Positions 1-8,112 are shown, counted from the first letter of the stretch. The stretch: 44,905 nt of DNA from an uncultured Mediterranea sp. (GCF_902493215.1 NZ_CABUOL010000025.1:1-44905), one strand, 5' to 3'. The notes: a model not told the origin generated them from the sequence alone. Numbers and translations are program-made.

Positions 1-2
1 CG

Positions 3-76
3 AGCCTCTTGTCGGATTCGAACCAACGACCCCGAGATTACAAATCACGTGCTCTGGCCAACTGAGCTAAAGAGGC
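3..76 (-). tRNA. tRNA-Thr (anticodon TGT)
   Basis: Read on the minus strand this folds as a 74-nt cloverleaf. The acceptor arms GCCTCTT and AAGAGGC pair fully, the D stem is GCTC/GAGC, the T arm carries TTCGAAT, and the anticodon loop TTTGTAA gives anticodon TGT (Thr). The anticodon stem has one U-U mismatch (positions 29/41). CCA is not encoded. It lies downstream of hpf on the same strand. In Bacteroides this is usually the first of a tRNA cluster leading to tuf; that continuation would be beyond the left edge and is inference. Confidence 0.95.
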
Positions 77-79
77 AAT

Positions 80-121
80 TTTGCAGCCGTTCCGCCACAC
101 CGTGCTCGAAACGGCTGCAAA
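80..121 (-). other. 12-bp perfect hairpin between hpf and tRNA-Thr
   Basis: TTTGCAGCCGTT at 80-91 is the exact reverse complement of AACGGCTGCAAA at 110-121, with an 18-nt loop. It starts only 4 bases from the tRNA 5' end. There is no good U-tract after it in the minus direction, so it is more likely an RNA processing or weak termination structure at the hpf 3' end than a classical terminator. Confidence 0.6.
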
Positions 122-163
122 TTTAGGCATTTATTTCTTTCCTGCAAAATTTTTGCAGACTTT

Positions 164-463
164 TTATTTACTACGTAATTTTTCCTTGTACTTAACCAGC
201 TGTTTTTCCAAAGCTTCCAGACACAAATCTACCGCTTCTTCAAACGTATCACAAACCTTGTTCGCATACAATTCGCCATTGGGGACCAAAACTTTCACCC
301 CGGCTTCCTTGTTTTCGGCTGTTTCTGGTTTAACTACCTTTAATGACACCTCTACTTTCTTTATATCATCATAAAATCGCTCCAACTTCGCAGCTTTCTT
401 CTGAATAAAAGCCTGCAATTGCTCTGATGCGTCAAAGTGAATTGATTGAATTCTAATTTCCAT
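164..463 (-). CDS. hpf: ribosome hibernation-promoting factor HPF/RaiA family
   Basis: A 99-residue protein of the short HPF / sigma-54 modulation family. The family binds the small ribosomal subunit in the decoding region and inactivates ribosomes (short HPF in 100S dimers) during slow growth. It begins MEIRIQSIHF and has the family layout: an N-terminal strand, a helix with AFIQKKAAKLERFYDD, central strands, and a helix ending LEALEKQLVKYKEK. The start at 463 is chosen because a strong Shine-Dalgarno (AAGGAGG, 469-475) sits just upstream; the longer open frame to 607 runs inside xerC in another frame. It follows xerC by 16 bases and is almost certainly co-transcribed with rpsU-xerC, which ties it to the translation machinery. 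Confidence 0.93.
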   Translation of the reverse strand: MEIRIQSIHFDASEQLQAFIQKKAAKLERFYDDIKKVEVSLKVVKPETAENKEAGVKVLVPNGELYANKVCDTFEEAVDLCLEALEKQLVKYKEKLRSK

Positions 464-479
464 ACTTACCTCCTTTTCT

Positions 480-1364
480 TTAGGCCCGAGGATGAGCCTG
501 GTTATACACTTTTTTAAGTTCTTCGAAAGTTGTGTGCGTATAAATCTCGGTCGTAGCCAAACTTTCGTGCCCCAACAGTTCCTTGATTGCTCCCAACTCT
601 GCCTCATGATTCAGCATGTTTGTCGCAAAAGTGTGTCTCAGCACATGCGGACTCCGTTTTTTCGCAACCACCACTTTCGCAAGGTTTCGTTTCACAATGT
701 TATCAACTATGCCGCGATAGAGACGTTCACCCGTCTTGCGAACGAAAAATGCATCGGATTTAACATCCACACATTCATTTCGCACATTGACATATTCCTG
801 CATCTCGTTTCGCAGTTCGTCACCAAAAGGGATCAGACGTTGTTTGTTACGTTTTCCAGTCACTTTGATGACAGACGCCGCAAAATCCACATCTCCGTTA
901 TCCAACCCGATCAGTTCCGAAAGTCGCATGCCCGTAGCATAAAACATTCCGATAATCAGGTGGTCACGACACCCCTCAAACCCATCTCCGAAATAAATAT
1001 CGTCCAACAACCGATCCATATCCCTTTCCTTCAAGAACACAGGCAGAGGCTTTTTGTTCTTGGGTCCCATCACTTTCCGCAACGGATCCACCTTCACCTC
1101 ACCCTTCTTCAGAAGGAATTTATAATAAGAACGGAGCGAACTCAGCTTCCGGTTTATGGAGGTCGACGTATACTTCCGGTCCATCAACGAGACGACCCAT
1201 TCACGAACCAGTTCCGCCTTCACTTCCTGAGGAGACCGAACGCAGGATTCTTCTTCAGCATAACTCTGGAACTGACGTATATCTTCGCCGTAGGCCTTCA
1301 GGGTCTCGTCCGAATAATTCCGCTCGTAACGGAGGTAGTCCAAAAAAGAATCAGTCAACCACAT
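480..1364 (-). CDS. xerC: tyrosine recombinase XerC-like
   Basis: A 294-residue tyrosine site-specific recombinase of XerC/XerD length, expected to resolve chromosome dimers at dif. An N-terminal SAM-like core-binding domain (about 1-90) precedes the catalytic domain. The catalytic set is complete: R147 in TGMRLSEL, K171 in VTGKRNKQR, H240 and R243 in HVLRHTFAT, H266 in LLGHESL, and the nucleophile Y275 in IYTHTT. The stretch LLGHESLATTEIYTHTT is typical Xer. Its place between rpsU and hpf in a translation operon is the conserved Bacteroides arrangement, which favours a housekeeping Xer over a mobile-element or invertase integrase. No inverted repeats suggestive of a target site are next to it. 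A second Xer protein elsewhere in the genome would be expected. Confidence 0.93.
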   Translation of the reverse strand: MWLTDSFLDYLRYERNYSDETLKAYGEDIRQFQSYAEEESCVRSPQEVKAELVREWVVSLMDRKYTSTSINRKLSSLRSYYKFLLKKGEVKVDPLRKVMGPKNKKPLPVFLKERDMDRLLDDIYFGDGFEGCRDHLIIGMFYATGMRLSELIGLDNGDVDFAASVIKVTGKRNKQRLIPFGDELRNEMQEYVNVRNECVDVKSDAFFVRKTGERLYRGIVDNIVKRNLAKVVVAKKRSPHVLRHTFATNMLNHEAELGAIKELLGHESLATTEIYTHTTFEELKKVYNQAHPRA

Positions 1365-1434
1365 ATCGCTACATAACTAAATGTGCAACGAATGTATGAA
1401 AAGAATTCAATAATTCAAAGGATTTTACGAATTA

Positions 1435-1626
1435 TTAATCTTCTACTTGCTGAAGTTTCTGCACGTAAACGGCACGTTCTTTCTTAAGTCTTTTGATTAC
1501 AGACGGTTTGTCAAACTGCTGTCTGCTTCTCAATTCCTTTACGATACCGGTTTTTTCAAATTTGCGCTTGAATTTCTTCAGTGCTTTCTCAATGTTTTCG
1601 CCTTCTTTTACAGGTACTACAATCAT
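1435..1626 (-). CDS. rpsU: 30S ribosomal protein S21
   Basis: A 63-residue basic protein starting MIVVPVKEGENIEKALKKFKRKFEKTG, the signature of bS21, which sits near the anti-Shine-Dalgarno end of 16S rRNA. Length and composition are normal. It is the first gene of the rpsU-xerC-hpf run, with a consensus Bacteroides -7 box about 55 bases upstream. The 70-nt gap to xerC contains no terminator, so co-transcription is likely. Confidence 0.97.
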   Translation of the reverse strand: MIVVPVKEGENIEKALKKFKRKFEKTGIVKELRSRQQFDKPSVIKRLKKERAVYVQKLQQVED

Positions 1627-1680
1627 TGTTTTAATGAATTAAAAGTTAATATATAAAATCTCACGATTAAATTCGAGCCG

Positions 1681-1688
1681 CAAAAGTA
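1681..1688 (-). promoter_or_regulatory. -7 box of the rpsU operon
   Basis: On the minus strand this reads TACTTTTG, an exact match to the Bacteroides TAnnTTTG element. The predicted start is near 1678, giving a leader of about 50 nt before the rpsU ATG. No clear TTTG is seen at -33. Confidence 0.6.
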
Positions 1689-1804
1689 CACATATTTTCT
1701 TTATTCACAAAAAACTTTCTGCAAAATCTTAACTTACAGAGAGATATTCGGATACACTTATCCGGCTTTTTCCATGTCCGGAATGCCAAAAACACAATGG
1801 AAAG

Positions 1805-1836
1805 TTTGTTCAATCGGGAGGCTTTTCGTACTTTTG
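1805..1836 (+). promoter_or_regulatory. full Bacteroides-type promoter of the aminopeptidase gene
   Basis: TTTG at 1805-1808 and TACTTTTG at 1829-1836 are separated by exactly 20 bases, a perfect match to the -33/-7 consensus. The predicted start near 1839 leaves a leader of about 58 nt. This also supports placing the gene start at 1897 rather than at upstream in-frame codons, which would precede the promoter. The remaining 1627-1804 stretch holds only the divergent rpsU promoter and a small hairpin (CGGATA/TATCCG, 1749-1764). Confidence 0.75.
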
Positions 1837-1896
1837 ATACGCGTTTCTCTATCCGACAGAGAAATGCGTCTCACATTATTATATAATACAACAACT

Positions 1897-3678
1897 ATGA
1901 ATACCATCATTCAAGAACGCATCCGGGCCTTGCGCGCCTGGATGAAGCAGGCCGGTGTAGAGGCTTTCATTATCCCCAGCACCGACCCGCACCTGAGCGA
2001 ATATGTGGCGCCCCACTGGCAGAGCCGCGAATGGATTTCGGGCTTCACGGGTTCGGCAGGCACCGTCGTCGTGACTCCTGAGAAAGCTGGTTTGTGGACC
2101 GACTCCCGCTACTTCCTCCAGGCAGCCCGCCAACTGGAGGGTACCGGCATCGACCTGTACAAGGAAATGCTGCCCGAAACGCCCTCCATCCCCGCCTTCC
2201 TCTCTGCCGAACTGAAGGAAGGCCAGACTGCCGGCATCGACGGCACCGTCTTCTCCACCGAAGCGGCCCGCAACCTGAAAGAAGAGCTGGCTGCCGCCCA
2301 TATCGCTGTGAAGAGTCTGCCCGACCCCATGAACGACATCTGGACCGACCGTCCACCTCTGCCGCAGGCACCCGCCTTCATCCATGAGACAAAATATGCC
2401 GGACGCACCTGCGCACAGAAGCTGGAAACCATCCGTACCGAGATGCGCCGGGCCGGAACGCAATGCCTGCTACTCTCCGCCCTCGACGAGATAGCCTGGG
2501 TACTGAACCTGCGCGGCAGCGACGTGCACTGCAACCCCGTAGTCGTCAGCTACCTGCTGATTGGCGAGCAGGAAGCCTGCTACTTCATCGAACCGCAGAA
2601 GCTGACGTCCTCCGTCCGCGCCTACCTCGAAGAGAACGGCGTCGCCTGCCTGCCCTACGCCGACATCCTCACCCACTTGCAGGATTTGCTAGTAGGCAGC
2701 CTGATGCTGGAGCCGGGCAAGACCAACTATGCCGTCCGCTCGGCCATACCACAGCAGTGCCGCGTCATCGAAGCCGCCTCGCCGGTTGCTCTGCTGAAAG
2801 CAGTGCGCAACGAGCAGGAGATAGCCGGGCTGCGACAAGCCATGCAGCGCGACGGCGTGGCGCTGGTCAAGTTCCTGAAGTGGCTGGAAGAGGCTGTACC
2901 TCAAGGCCATGAGACGGAAATCAGCATCGACCGGAAACTGCACGAACTGCGTGCCGCCCAACCGCTCTACATGGGCGAAAGCTTCGACACCATCGCCGGA
3001 TACGGCGCCCACGCAGCCATCGTCCACTACGAGGCCACGCCCGAAACAGATATTCCGCTGGAGCCCCACGGCTTCCTGCTGCTCGACTCGGGTGCGCAAT
3101 ACCTGGACGGAACCACGGACATCACCCGTACCATTGCCCTGGGCCCGCTGACCGAGGAAGAGAAGACCGACTACACCCTGATACTGAAGGGCCACATCGA
3201 CCTGGCCATGGCTGTCTTCCCCGAAGGCACGCGCGGCGCACAGCTCGACGTACTGGCCCGCATGCCCATCTGGCAGCACCGCATGAACTTCCTGCACGGC
3301 ACGGGGCACGGCGTGGGCCATTTCCTCAACGTGCACGAAGGCCCGCAGAGCATCCGCATGAACGAGAACCCCGTCAGCCTGCGTCCGGGTATGCTCACCA
3401 GCAACGAGCCGGGTGTCTACAAGGCCGGCAGTCACGGCATCCGCACGGAGAACCTCGTGCTAACCGTCCCTGCGGGTGAAGGCCTGTTCGGCCGCTACCT
3501 GAAGTTCGAGACCGTCACCCTCTGCCCCATCTGCACCCGCGGCATCATCCGCGACCTGCTGACTCCGGCAGAAATCGACTGGCTGAACCAGTACCACCGC
3601 AAGGTATACGAACAACTCTCGCCCAGCCTCGACGAAGACGAACGGCTATGGCTGGAGAAGGCTTGCAAGAGGATTTAA
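1897..3678 (+). CDS. Xaa-Pro aminopeptidase (aminopeptidase P, M24B)
   Basis: A 593-residue cytosolic metallopeptidase expected to remove an N-terminal residue preceding proline. It has the three-domain layout of large aminopeptidase P (creatinase-like N domain, second creatinase-like domain, C-terminal pita-bread domain), resembling eukaryotic XPNPEP1 more than the shorter E. coli PepP. By comparison with that family the dinuclear metal ligands are D397 (LLLDSGAQY), D408 (GTTDITRT), H471 (HGTGHGVGH), E504 (TSNEPGVY) and E518 (IRTENLVL); all are present. There is no signal peptide. The start at 1897 is the first Met after the promoter and begins a canonical N-terminus (MNTIIQERIRALR). The gene is rich in GC at third positions, which generates several long shadow frames. 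Confidence 0.95.
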   Translation: MNTIIQERIRALRAWMKQAGVEAFIIPSTDPHLSEYVAPHWQSREWISGFTGSAGTVVVTPEKAGLWTDSRYFLQAARQLEGTGIDLYKEMLPETPSIPAFLSAELKEGQTAGIDGTVFSTEAARNLKEELAAAHIAVKSLPDPMNDIWTDRPPLPQAPAFIHETKYAGRTCAQKLETIRTEMRRAGTQCLLLSALDEIAWVLNLRGSDVHCNPVVVSYLLIGEQEACYFIEPQKLTSSVRAYLEENGVACLPYADILTHLQDLLVGSLMLEPGKTNYAVRSAIPQQCRVIEAASPVALLKAVRNEQEIAGLRQAMQRDGVALVKFLKWLEEAVPQGHETEISIDRKLHELRAAQPLYMGESFDTIAGYGAHAAIVHYEATPETDIPLEPHGFLLLDSGAQYLDGTTDITRTIALGPLTEEEKTDYTLILKGHIDLAMAVFPEGTRGAQLDVLARMPIWQHRMNFLHGTGHGVGHFLNVHEGPQSIRMNENPVSLRPGMLTSNEPGVYKAGSHGIRTENLVLTVPAGEGLFGRYLKFETVTLCPICTRGIIRDLLTPAEIDWLNQYHRKVYEQLSPSLDEDERLWLEKACKRI

Positions 3679-3683
3679 ACAGA

Positions 3684-3762
3684 GCGGTGAGCAGTTAACG
3701 GTGAGCAGTTAGTAAGCATCGTTAACCACTCACCGCTAACCACTAACCGCTAACCGCTAAAA
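3684..3762. repeat. iterated-word intergenic repeat, family A
   Basis: The 87-base gap between the aminopeptidase and the next gene is almost wholly made of variants of GGTGAGCAGTTAAC and its complement (GTTAACCACTCACCGC, CTAACCGCTAACCGC). Bases 3684-3699 can pair with 3721-3736 at 14 of 16 positions. It matches in vocabulary the elements at 18962-19047 and 39054-39085. Confidence 0.8.
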
Positions 3763-3765
3763 AAA

Positions 3766-4281
3766 ATGGCATTAATCAAATCAGTAAGAGGCTTTACGCC
3801 CGAAATAGGAGAAAACTGCTTCCTGGCCGACAACGCCACCCTCGTGGGCGACGTGAAGATGGGCCGCGACTGCAGCGTATGGTTCAACGCCGTGTTGCGC
3901 GGCGACGTCAACTCCATCCGCATCGGCAACGGTGTGAACATACAGGACGGCAGCGTGCTGCACACGCTCTACGAGAAATCGACCATCGAGATAGGCGACC
4001 ACGTGTCCATCGGCCACAACGTCACCATCCACGGCGCCACCGTGAAGGACTATGCCCTCATCGGCATGGGCGCCACGCTGCTGGATCACGCCGTGGTGGG
4101 CGAAGGCGCCATCGTGGCCGCCGGTTCGCTGGTGCTGAGTAACACGGTCATCGAGCCGGGCAGCATCTGGGGCGGCGTACCCGCCAAGTTCATCAAGAAG
4201 GTGGACCCCGAACAGGCCAAGGAGCTGAACCAGAAGATAGCGCACAACTACCTGATGTACGCCGGCTGGTACAAGGAATGA
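3766..4281 (+). CDS. gamma-carbonic anhydrase family protein (YrdA/PaaY type)
   Basis: A 171-residue left-handed beta-helix protein made of hexapeptide repeats (for example VGDVKMGRDCSVWFNAVLRGD). Three histidines sit at gamma-carbonic-anhydrase metal positions: H66 (GSVLH), H84 and H89 (SIGHNVTIH), with the 5-residue spacing of the last two conserved. The C-terminal helix (DPEQAKELNQKIAHNY) is usual for trimeric YrdA-like members. Whether it has carbonic anhydrase activity cannot be told; many YrdA relatives are of unknown activity. It lies 87 bases after the aminopeptidase on the same strand, separated by a repeat element. Confidence 0.88.
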   Translation: MALIKSVRGFTPEIGENCFLADNATLVGDVKMGRDCSVWFNAVLRGDVNSIRIGNGVNIQDGSVLHTLYEKSTIEIGDHVSIGHNVTIHGATVKDYALIGMGATLLDHAVVGEGAIVAAGSLVLSNTVIEPGSIWGGVPAKFIKKVDPEQAKELNQKIAHNYLMYAGWYKE

Positions 4282-4302
4282 CACACCGTACGGCATAACA
4301 GG

Positions 4303-4419
4303 CTGACGCCGTGCTTCGTCACCACTTGACGGAGCACGGCGTTACTGTATCACGAAGCACTTCCTCACGACCTCATGCAGTGCTTCGTCAGGAGGTGTGG
4401 AAGCACGGCGTCGGAAGGG
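4303..4419. repeat. iterated-word intergenic repeat, family C (copy 1)
   Basis: GACGCCGTGCTTC starting near 4302 has an exact inverted copy GAAGCACGGCGTC near 4400. Between them are further direct and inverted variants (GAGCACGGCGTT, CACGAAGCACTT, TGCAGTGCTTCGTCA). The same words recur at 27684-27802. It separates two convergent genes and contains no supportable gene; the small open frames in it are by-products of the repeat. Confidence 0.75.
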
Positions 4420-4458
4420 AGCACCAACGGCAAGCGACAGATTGCTCTAATCATCTTT

Positions 4459-4998
4459 TTAAAACAGATAAATCACTCCCACCGACAGCGTGGCCGGAAT
4501 GGAAAAACCCACCTGCTTGACAGCAGACGCCTTTTTTCCCATCTTTGTATATTGGAACAAAGAAGTCCGTCCCATCAGCTGTACACGGTCCGAAAGGTTA
4601 ATCAAGATACCCGGATTCAACGCCACGCCCCAACCGTTTACAGCCGTTGCGGTGTCACCCGAACGCTCACGCTGGTAAAAGGCCGTAGCGTCGACAAAGA
4701 AATCCACACAGCGCACATGAGCAAAGGTTGTACGGATATAAGGTGAAAGATTGTAAGTCGCAACATCATCGCCTTCACCTATGACGGTATACGACACACC
4801 GCCGGAAACACCTACCGAAAAAAGGTTGTTAATGCGATAACCCATTTCCGGCATCACCATATAGGTCGAATTGGTATGTGACTCCCGGTTCTGCTTCGTA
4901 GTAACCGCAGAAAAGCCTATCGAACCTCCTGCATAGAATTGAGCTTTGGCCGCCATCGCGAAGACAGCCAATACACACATGATAACTAACTTTTTCAT
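4459..4998 (-). CDS. small outer-membrane beta-barrel protein
   Basis: A 179-residue exported protein. A clear signal peptide (MKKLVIMCVLAVFAMAAKA, cleavage before QFYAGG) is followed by alternating short amphipathic strands and Gly turns, ending in an aromatic residue (GVIYLF), as expected of an 8-stranded outer-membrane barrel of the OmpA/porin-like beta-barrel clan. The specific role is unknown. A -7 box lies 63 bases upstream. The neighbour on the same strand is a TPR membrane regulator whose gene ends 174 bases upstream. Confidence 0.85.
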   Translation of the reverse strand: MKKLVIMCVLAVFAMAAKAQFYAGGSIGFSAVTTKQNRESHTNSTYMVMPEMGYRINNLFSVGVSGGVSYTVIGEGDDVATYNLSPYIRTTFAHVRCVDFFVDATAFYQRERSGDTATAVNGWGVALNPGILINLSDRVQLMGRTSLFQYTKMGKKASAVKQVGFSIPATLSVGVIYLF

Positions 4999-5060
4999 AC
5001 TCTATTGACATTAATGAATTAATAAAATAAAAGATTCGTTTTTCTCTCATTCAAACGATG

Positions 5061-5068
5061 CAAAGTTA
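5061..5068 (-). promoter_or_regulatory. -7 box for the beta-barrel gene, with repeated AGTCACA words
   Basis: On the minus strand this reads TAACTTTG (TAnnTTTG). The leader would be about 60 nt. The word AGTCACA occurs three times around it (5068, 5101, 5155); the latter two lie within the 12-base repeats CAGACAGTCACA at 5096 and 5150. This suggests an operator. Confidence 0.5.
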
Positions 5069-5172
5069 GTCACAATTCCAAAGGCACAGTTAAAACAGAC
5101 AGTCACAATTCAAATTTGTAAATACCTGATTTATAATCATATACAAAATCAGACAGTCACACTTTCAATGAT

Positions 5173-6861
5173 TCATTCCTCCATTCGCTCCCGAATGCGT
5201 GTTTTCCGCTGGTTGATGGTATGCGTATCCCCATATCCGAAGCAGATGGCAATGCTTTGGGAATCGAACGAAGCGAACTGCAAACAGAGCAACAGCAGGT
5301 CGTCTTCGGACAGACGGGGATAGTGCGCCCTCCACTCCTTGACCTGAGAAGAATAAAGGTCGAGCACCGTTTCCTTCAGCTTCTGACGGCCAGCCGCATC
5401 CAGCACTTTCTGCTCCTTATTTCCCCCTACCCACTGTTTGCGCAACGCTTGTACTTTCTTATAGATGGCGGTCTGAGAAAAGAGCCAATTCTGCAAGGTC
5501 TCCTGTTCCTTCTTCAGACCGGCAATCACGGCTTCCCTCTCCCGTACTTCCAGCTCACCTCTCTGCACTTCTTCTTCCAGTTGCCGATGTTCCTTCCGCA
5601 GCAGTTCTATGATGACCGTATTATCTTCAATGGTCGTCTGTAAAGCATTGATTTTCTCTCTAGTATAAGTTAAATGGGCTTCATATATCCGTTGTTTCCG
5701 TTTTCTCTTACTCAAACGATAGTGGAACAGCACTACAATCCCCACCAGACACAAAAGGAAGCCTGTAACCATCCGCTCCCGAAGACGCTGCGACCTCATC
5801 TGCTCTTCCCGTACTTTCATCTGAATACCATGCTTGTAAATCAACTGCTCAATCTCCGTAGACTGCTCGGAAAAGATCAAGCTGTCGGCATACGCTATGT
5901 ATTGCAGCAAATAGGCATTGGCTATACGGTAATTTCCCTTAGCTGCTTCCAAATCCGCCAAATCTTGAAGACACAGAAATCTCCCATCAAACGTTGAATC
6001 AGCCCAACTTTCAGCCAAATAAAACAAAGCAGAGTCACCCATTTCCTGTTCTTTGGCAAACAAAGAACCTAAATTATAATAGCAGTTACCTTTAGATTCA
6101 TCATTCGGAATTTGACGAAGCGCCCATCTTATATAATACAAAGCAGAATCACGCCTATCATTATCCTTATAATTAAGGCCCATCGACAGTAAATTTGTCG
6201 CGATAATTAAAGAATCATTGGAAGCAAAAGCATGGTACAAAGCTCTCTTCTGCACAAGAAATGTAGAATCCACCCCACCCTTTACAGCATAACAAGATGC
6301 AATGTCATCCAGCGCGATCGCCTTGTCCAGCTCCGTCTCACAACATTCATAAAGCTGCCGGTATACAGGAAGCGAAGCATCATAGTTACCGGAATAGAAA
6401 TAAAGATTGCCCAGGGAACTGAGTATGTGCCGCCTCGTTTCCTGCTCTTCGGGGAAGCGGGTGGCGATGGACAGCGCTTCCTGCAGCAGGCGGGCGGCCT
6501 CTTCGTGCCAGCCCATCTCCTCGACCAGCCGTCCCTTGTAGAGCAAGGCAACGGCCCGTTCGGGGGTGGGGTCGTCGTAGTATTTCAGCGCAATGTCCAG
6601 CAGGGAGTCGCAGGGAAGCAACGGCCGGAAGCATTTGTTGGTGGCCCGGGCCAGCAGCAAGGCATAGCGGGCGGCCTCCTGACGGTCCATCCGCTCGGTA
6701 CGCAACGGCTGCAGCAGCGTCAGGGCACTGTCGGGCAACTGACCAAGCAGGGAATCAGCCCGGACCAGCAGGGCTTCACGCCCGGCATCCGGACGAGAAC
6801 AGGCGACCATCCCCATCAGCGACAGGCAGAACAAAAACACAAGCCGGAACCGTGATTTCAT
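5173..6861 (-). CDS. membrane-anchored TPR lipoprotein with C-terminal HTH-like domain
   Basis: About 562 residues. The N-terminus is a lipoprotein signal (MKSRFRLVFLFCLSLMGMVAC, lipidated Cys 21). It is followed by several tetratricopeptide-like helices (about 25-350), one membrane segment (about 365-385, GFLLCLVGIVVLFHY, then a basic stop-transfer), a long coiled coil (about 395-465) and a C-terminal region with LSEDDLLLLCLQFASFDSQSIAICFGYG, reminiscent of a helix-turn-helix. This is the layout of Bacteroides TPR-TM-coiled-coil putative regulators that would sense periplasmic signals and act on DNA or a partner in the cytosol. A start 9 bases further upstream (6870) is possible. It follows waaA by 27 bases and is probably co-transcribed. 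The ligand and target are unknown; the divergent-looking barrel gene downstream is only a guess as a target. Confidence 0.75.
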   Translation of the reverse strand: MKSRFRLVFLFCLSLMGMVACSRPDAGREALLVRADSLLGQLPDSALTLLQPLRTERMDRQEAARYALLLARATNKCFRPLLPCDSLLDIALKYYDDPTPERAVALLYKGRLVEEMGWHEEAARLLQEALSIATRFPEEQETRRHILSSLGNLYFYSGNYDASLPVYRQLYECCETELDKAIALDDIASCYAVKGGVDSTFLVQKRALYHAFASNDSLIIATNLLSMGLNYKDNDRRDSALYYIRWALRQIPNDESKGNCYYNLGSLFAKEQEMGDSALFYLAESWADSTFDGRFLCLQDLADLEAAKGNYRIANAYLLQYIAYADSLIFSEQSTEIEQLIYKHGIQMKVREEQMRSQRLRERMVTGFLLCLVGIVVLFHYRLSKRKRKQRIYEAHLTYTREKINALQTTIEDNTVIIELLRKEHRQLEEEVQRGELEVREREAVIAGLKKEQETLQNWLFSQTAIYKKVQALRKQWVGGNKEQKVLDAAGRQKLKETVLDLYSSQVKEWRAHYPRLSEDDLLLLCLQFASFDSQSIAICFGYGDTHTINQRKTRIRERMEE

Positions 6862-6888
6862 AGCCCTCATCCCCTACGAGCATTTACC

Positions 6889-8112
6889 TCAGAAGTTAAT
6901 CATCTCCAGAATCTTGTCCGTGGCGCCGGCCTGGCCGGTGACATAGTCGCCCGCACGGCGGCCGGTCGTTTCGAGGAATGCACGGTCGGAGAAGAGGCGG
7001 TCGAGCAGACGGTTCAGTTCGTCGCCGTTCTGGATGGAGAAGGCGCCCTGCGCCTCGATGAGCTGCACGGCCTCCTGAAACTTCTGATATTTGGGCCCAA
7101 AGATGACGGGGATGCCATAGACGGCCGCCTCGAGGGTGTTGTGGATGCCGACGCCGAAGCCGCCGCCGATGTAGGCCACCTCGCCGTAGCGGTAAATGGA
7201 AGAAAGCAGACCGAAGCAGTCGATAATAAGGCAGTCGGCCTTACGGACGTTCTGTTCGTCGGCACGGGTGTAGCGCACGTAGGGACGCTTCAGCTTGCGC
7301 ACGATTTCCACCAGGTGGCTCTCGTCGATGACGTGGGGCGCAATGATGAGCTTCATCTCGGGATGGCGGTTGAAGTAGTCGATGAACAGGTCTTCGTCGG
7401 GCTGCCACGAGCTACCGGCCACGAAAGTCAGCGCCCCGCCCTTGAAAGCCTCAACCAGCGGCAGGTCCTTGGCCTCACGACGGATCTGGAGCACACGGTC
7501 GAAGCGCGTGTCGCCCACCACCGTGACGCGGTTGATGCCTATCTTGGCCAGGTAGCGCTTGGAGCGGTCGTTCTGCACAAAGAGATAGTCGAAGTTGCGC
7601 AGCACGTTGCGGTAGGGTCCTCCGTACCACTTGAAGAAAATCTGCCCGCGACGGAAGATGGAAGAAACGCTGTACACGGGAATGTGACGGCGGTGGAGTT
7701 CGTCGAGGTAGTTCTTCCAGAACTCATATTTGATGAAGAAGGCCATGCAGGGATTCACGATGTCGAGGAACTTCCTGACATTGCGCGGCTTGTCGAAGGG
7801 CAGGTAGCACACCACGTCGGCCCCACGGTAGTTCTTGCGTACCTCGTAGCCCGACGGCGAGAAGAAGGTGAGCAGGATGCCGTAGCGGGGATACTTGGCA
7901 CGAATGCGCTCGATCAACGGTCGCCCCTGCTCGAATTCGCCCAACGAAGCGGCGTGAAACCAGATGTAGGGCACGTCCTTCTGCAGCTGCTGCCGCAGAA
8001 GTTCGTACACTACCCAATGGCCTTTCATCATCTTGCGGGGCTTGCGGCTGAAAGGCGCGGCCAGATGGACCGCGATGTCGTAAAGCCCTATTCCCAAGTC
8101 GTATAACAGCAT
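6889..8112 (-). CDS. waaA: 3-deoxy-D-manno-octulosonic acid (Kdo) transferase
   Basis: A 407-residue GT-B glycosyltransferase of family GT30 that adds Kdo from CMP-Kdo to the lipid A precursor at the cytoplasmic face of the inner membrane. Family signatures are an N-terminal membrane-associated helix, WFHAASLGEFEQGRPL with the catalytic Glu59, the middle IKYEFWKNYLDELHRR, and the C-terminal nucleotide-binding region AYIGGGFGVGIHNTLEAAVYGIPVIFGP. Length is normal. It lies 30 bases after gltX on the same strand. From sequence alone I cannot say whether one or two Kdo residues are added. Confidence 0.95.
   Translation of the reverse strand: MLLYDLGIGLYDIAVHLAAPFSRKPRKMMKGHWVVYELLRQQLQKDVPYIWFHAASLGEFEQGRPLIERIRAKYPRYGILLTFFSPSGYEVRKNYRGADVVCYLPFDKPRNVRKFLDIVNPCMAFFIKYEFWKNYLDELHRRHIPVYSVSSIFRRGQIFFKWYGGPYRNVLRNFDYLFVQNDRSKRYLAKIGINRVTVVGDTRFDRVLQIRREAKDLPLVEAFKGGALTFVAGSSWQPDEDLFIDYFNRHPEMKLIIAPHVIDESHLVEIVRKLKRPYVRYTRADEQNVRKADCLIIDCFGLLSSIYRYGEVAYIGGGFGVGIHNTLEAAVYGIPVIFGPKYQKFQEAVQLIEAQGAFSIQNGDELNRLLDRLFSDRAFLETTGRRAGDYVTGQAGATDKILEMINF

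Noticed and set aside
164..607. Longer 147-codon version of hpf
   Set aside because: The added N-terminus lies within xerC in another frame; the Met at 463 has a strong Shine-Dalgarno and matches the family N-terminus.
480..1364. XerC-like gene as a mobile-element integrase or DNA invertase
   Set aside because: It sits in the conserved rpsU-hpf context and has no att-like repeats or phage genes, although a tRNA gene is nearby.
1749..1771. Small hairpin CGGATA/TATCCG followed by five Ts on the plus strand
   Set aside because: No plus-strand gene ends upstream of it; it lies between divergent promoters and is short, so a functional terminator is not supported.
4311..4746. Plus-strand open frames of 69 and 123 codons
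   Set aside because: They are composed of repeat C and the antisense of the barrel gene.
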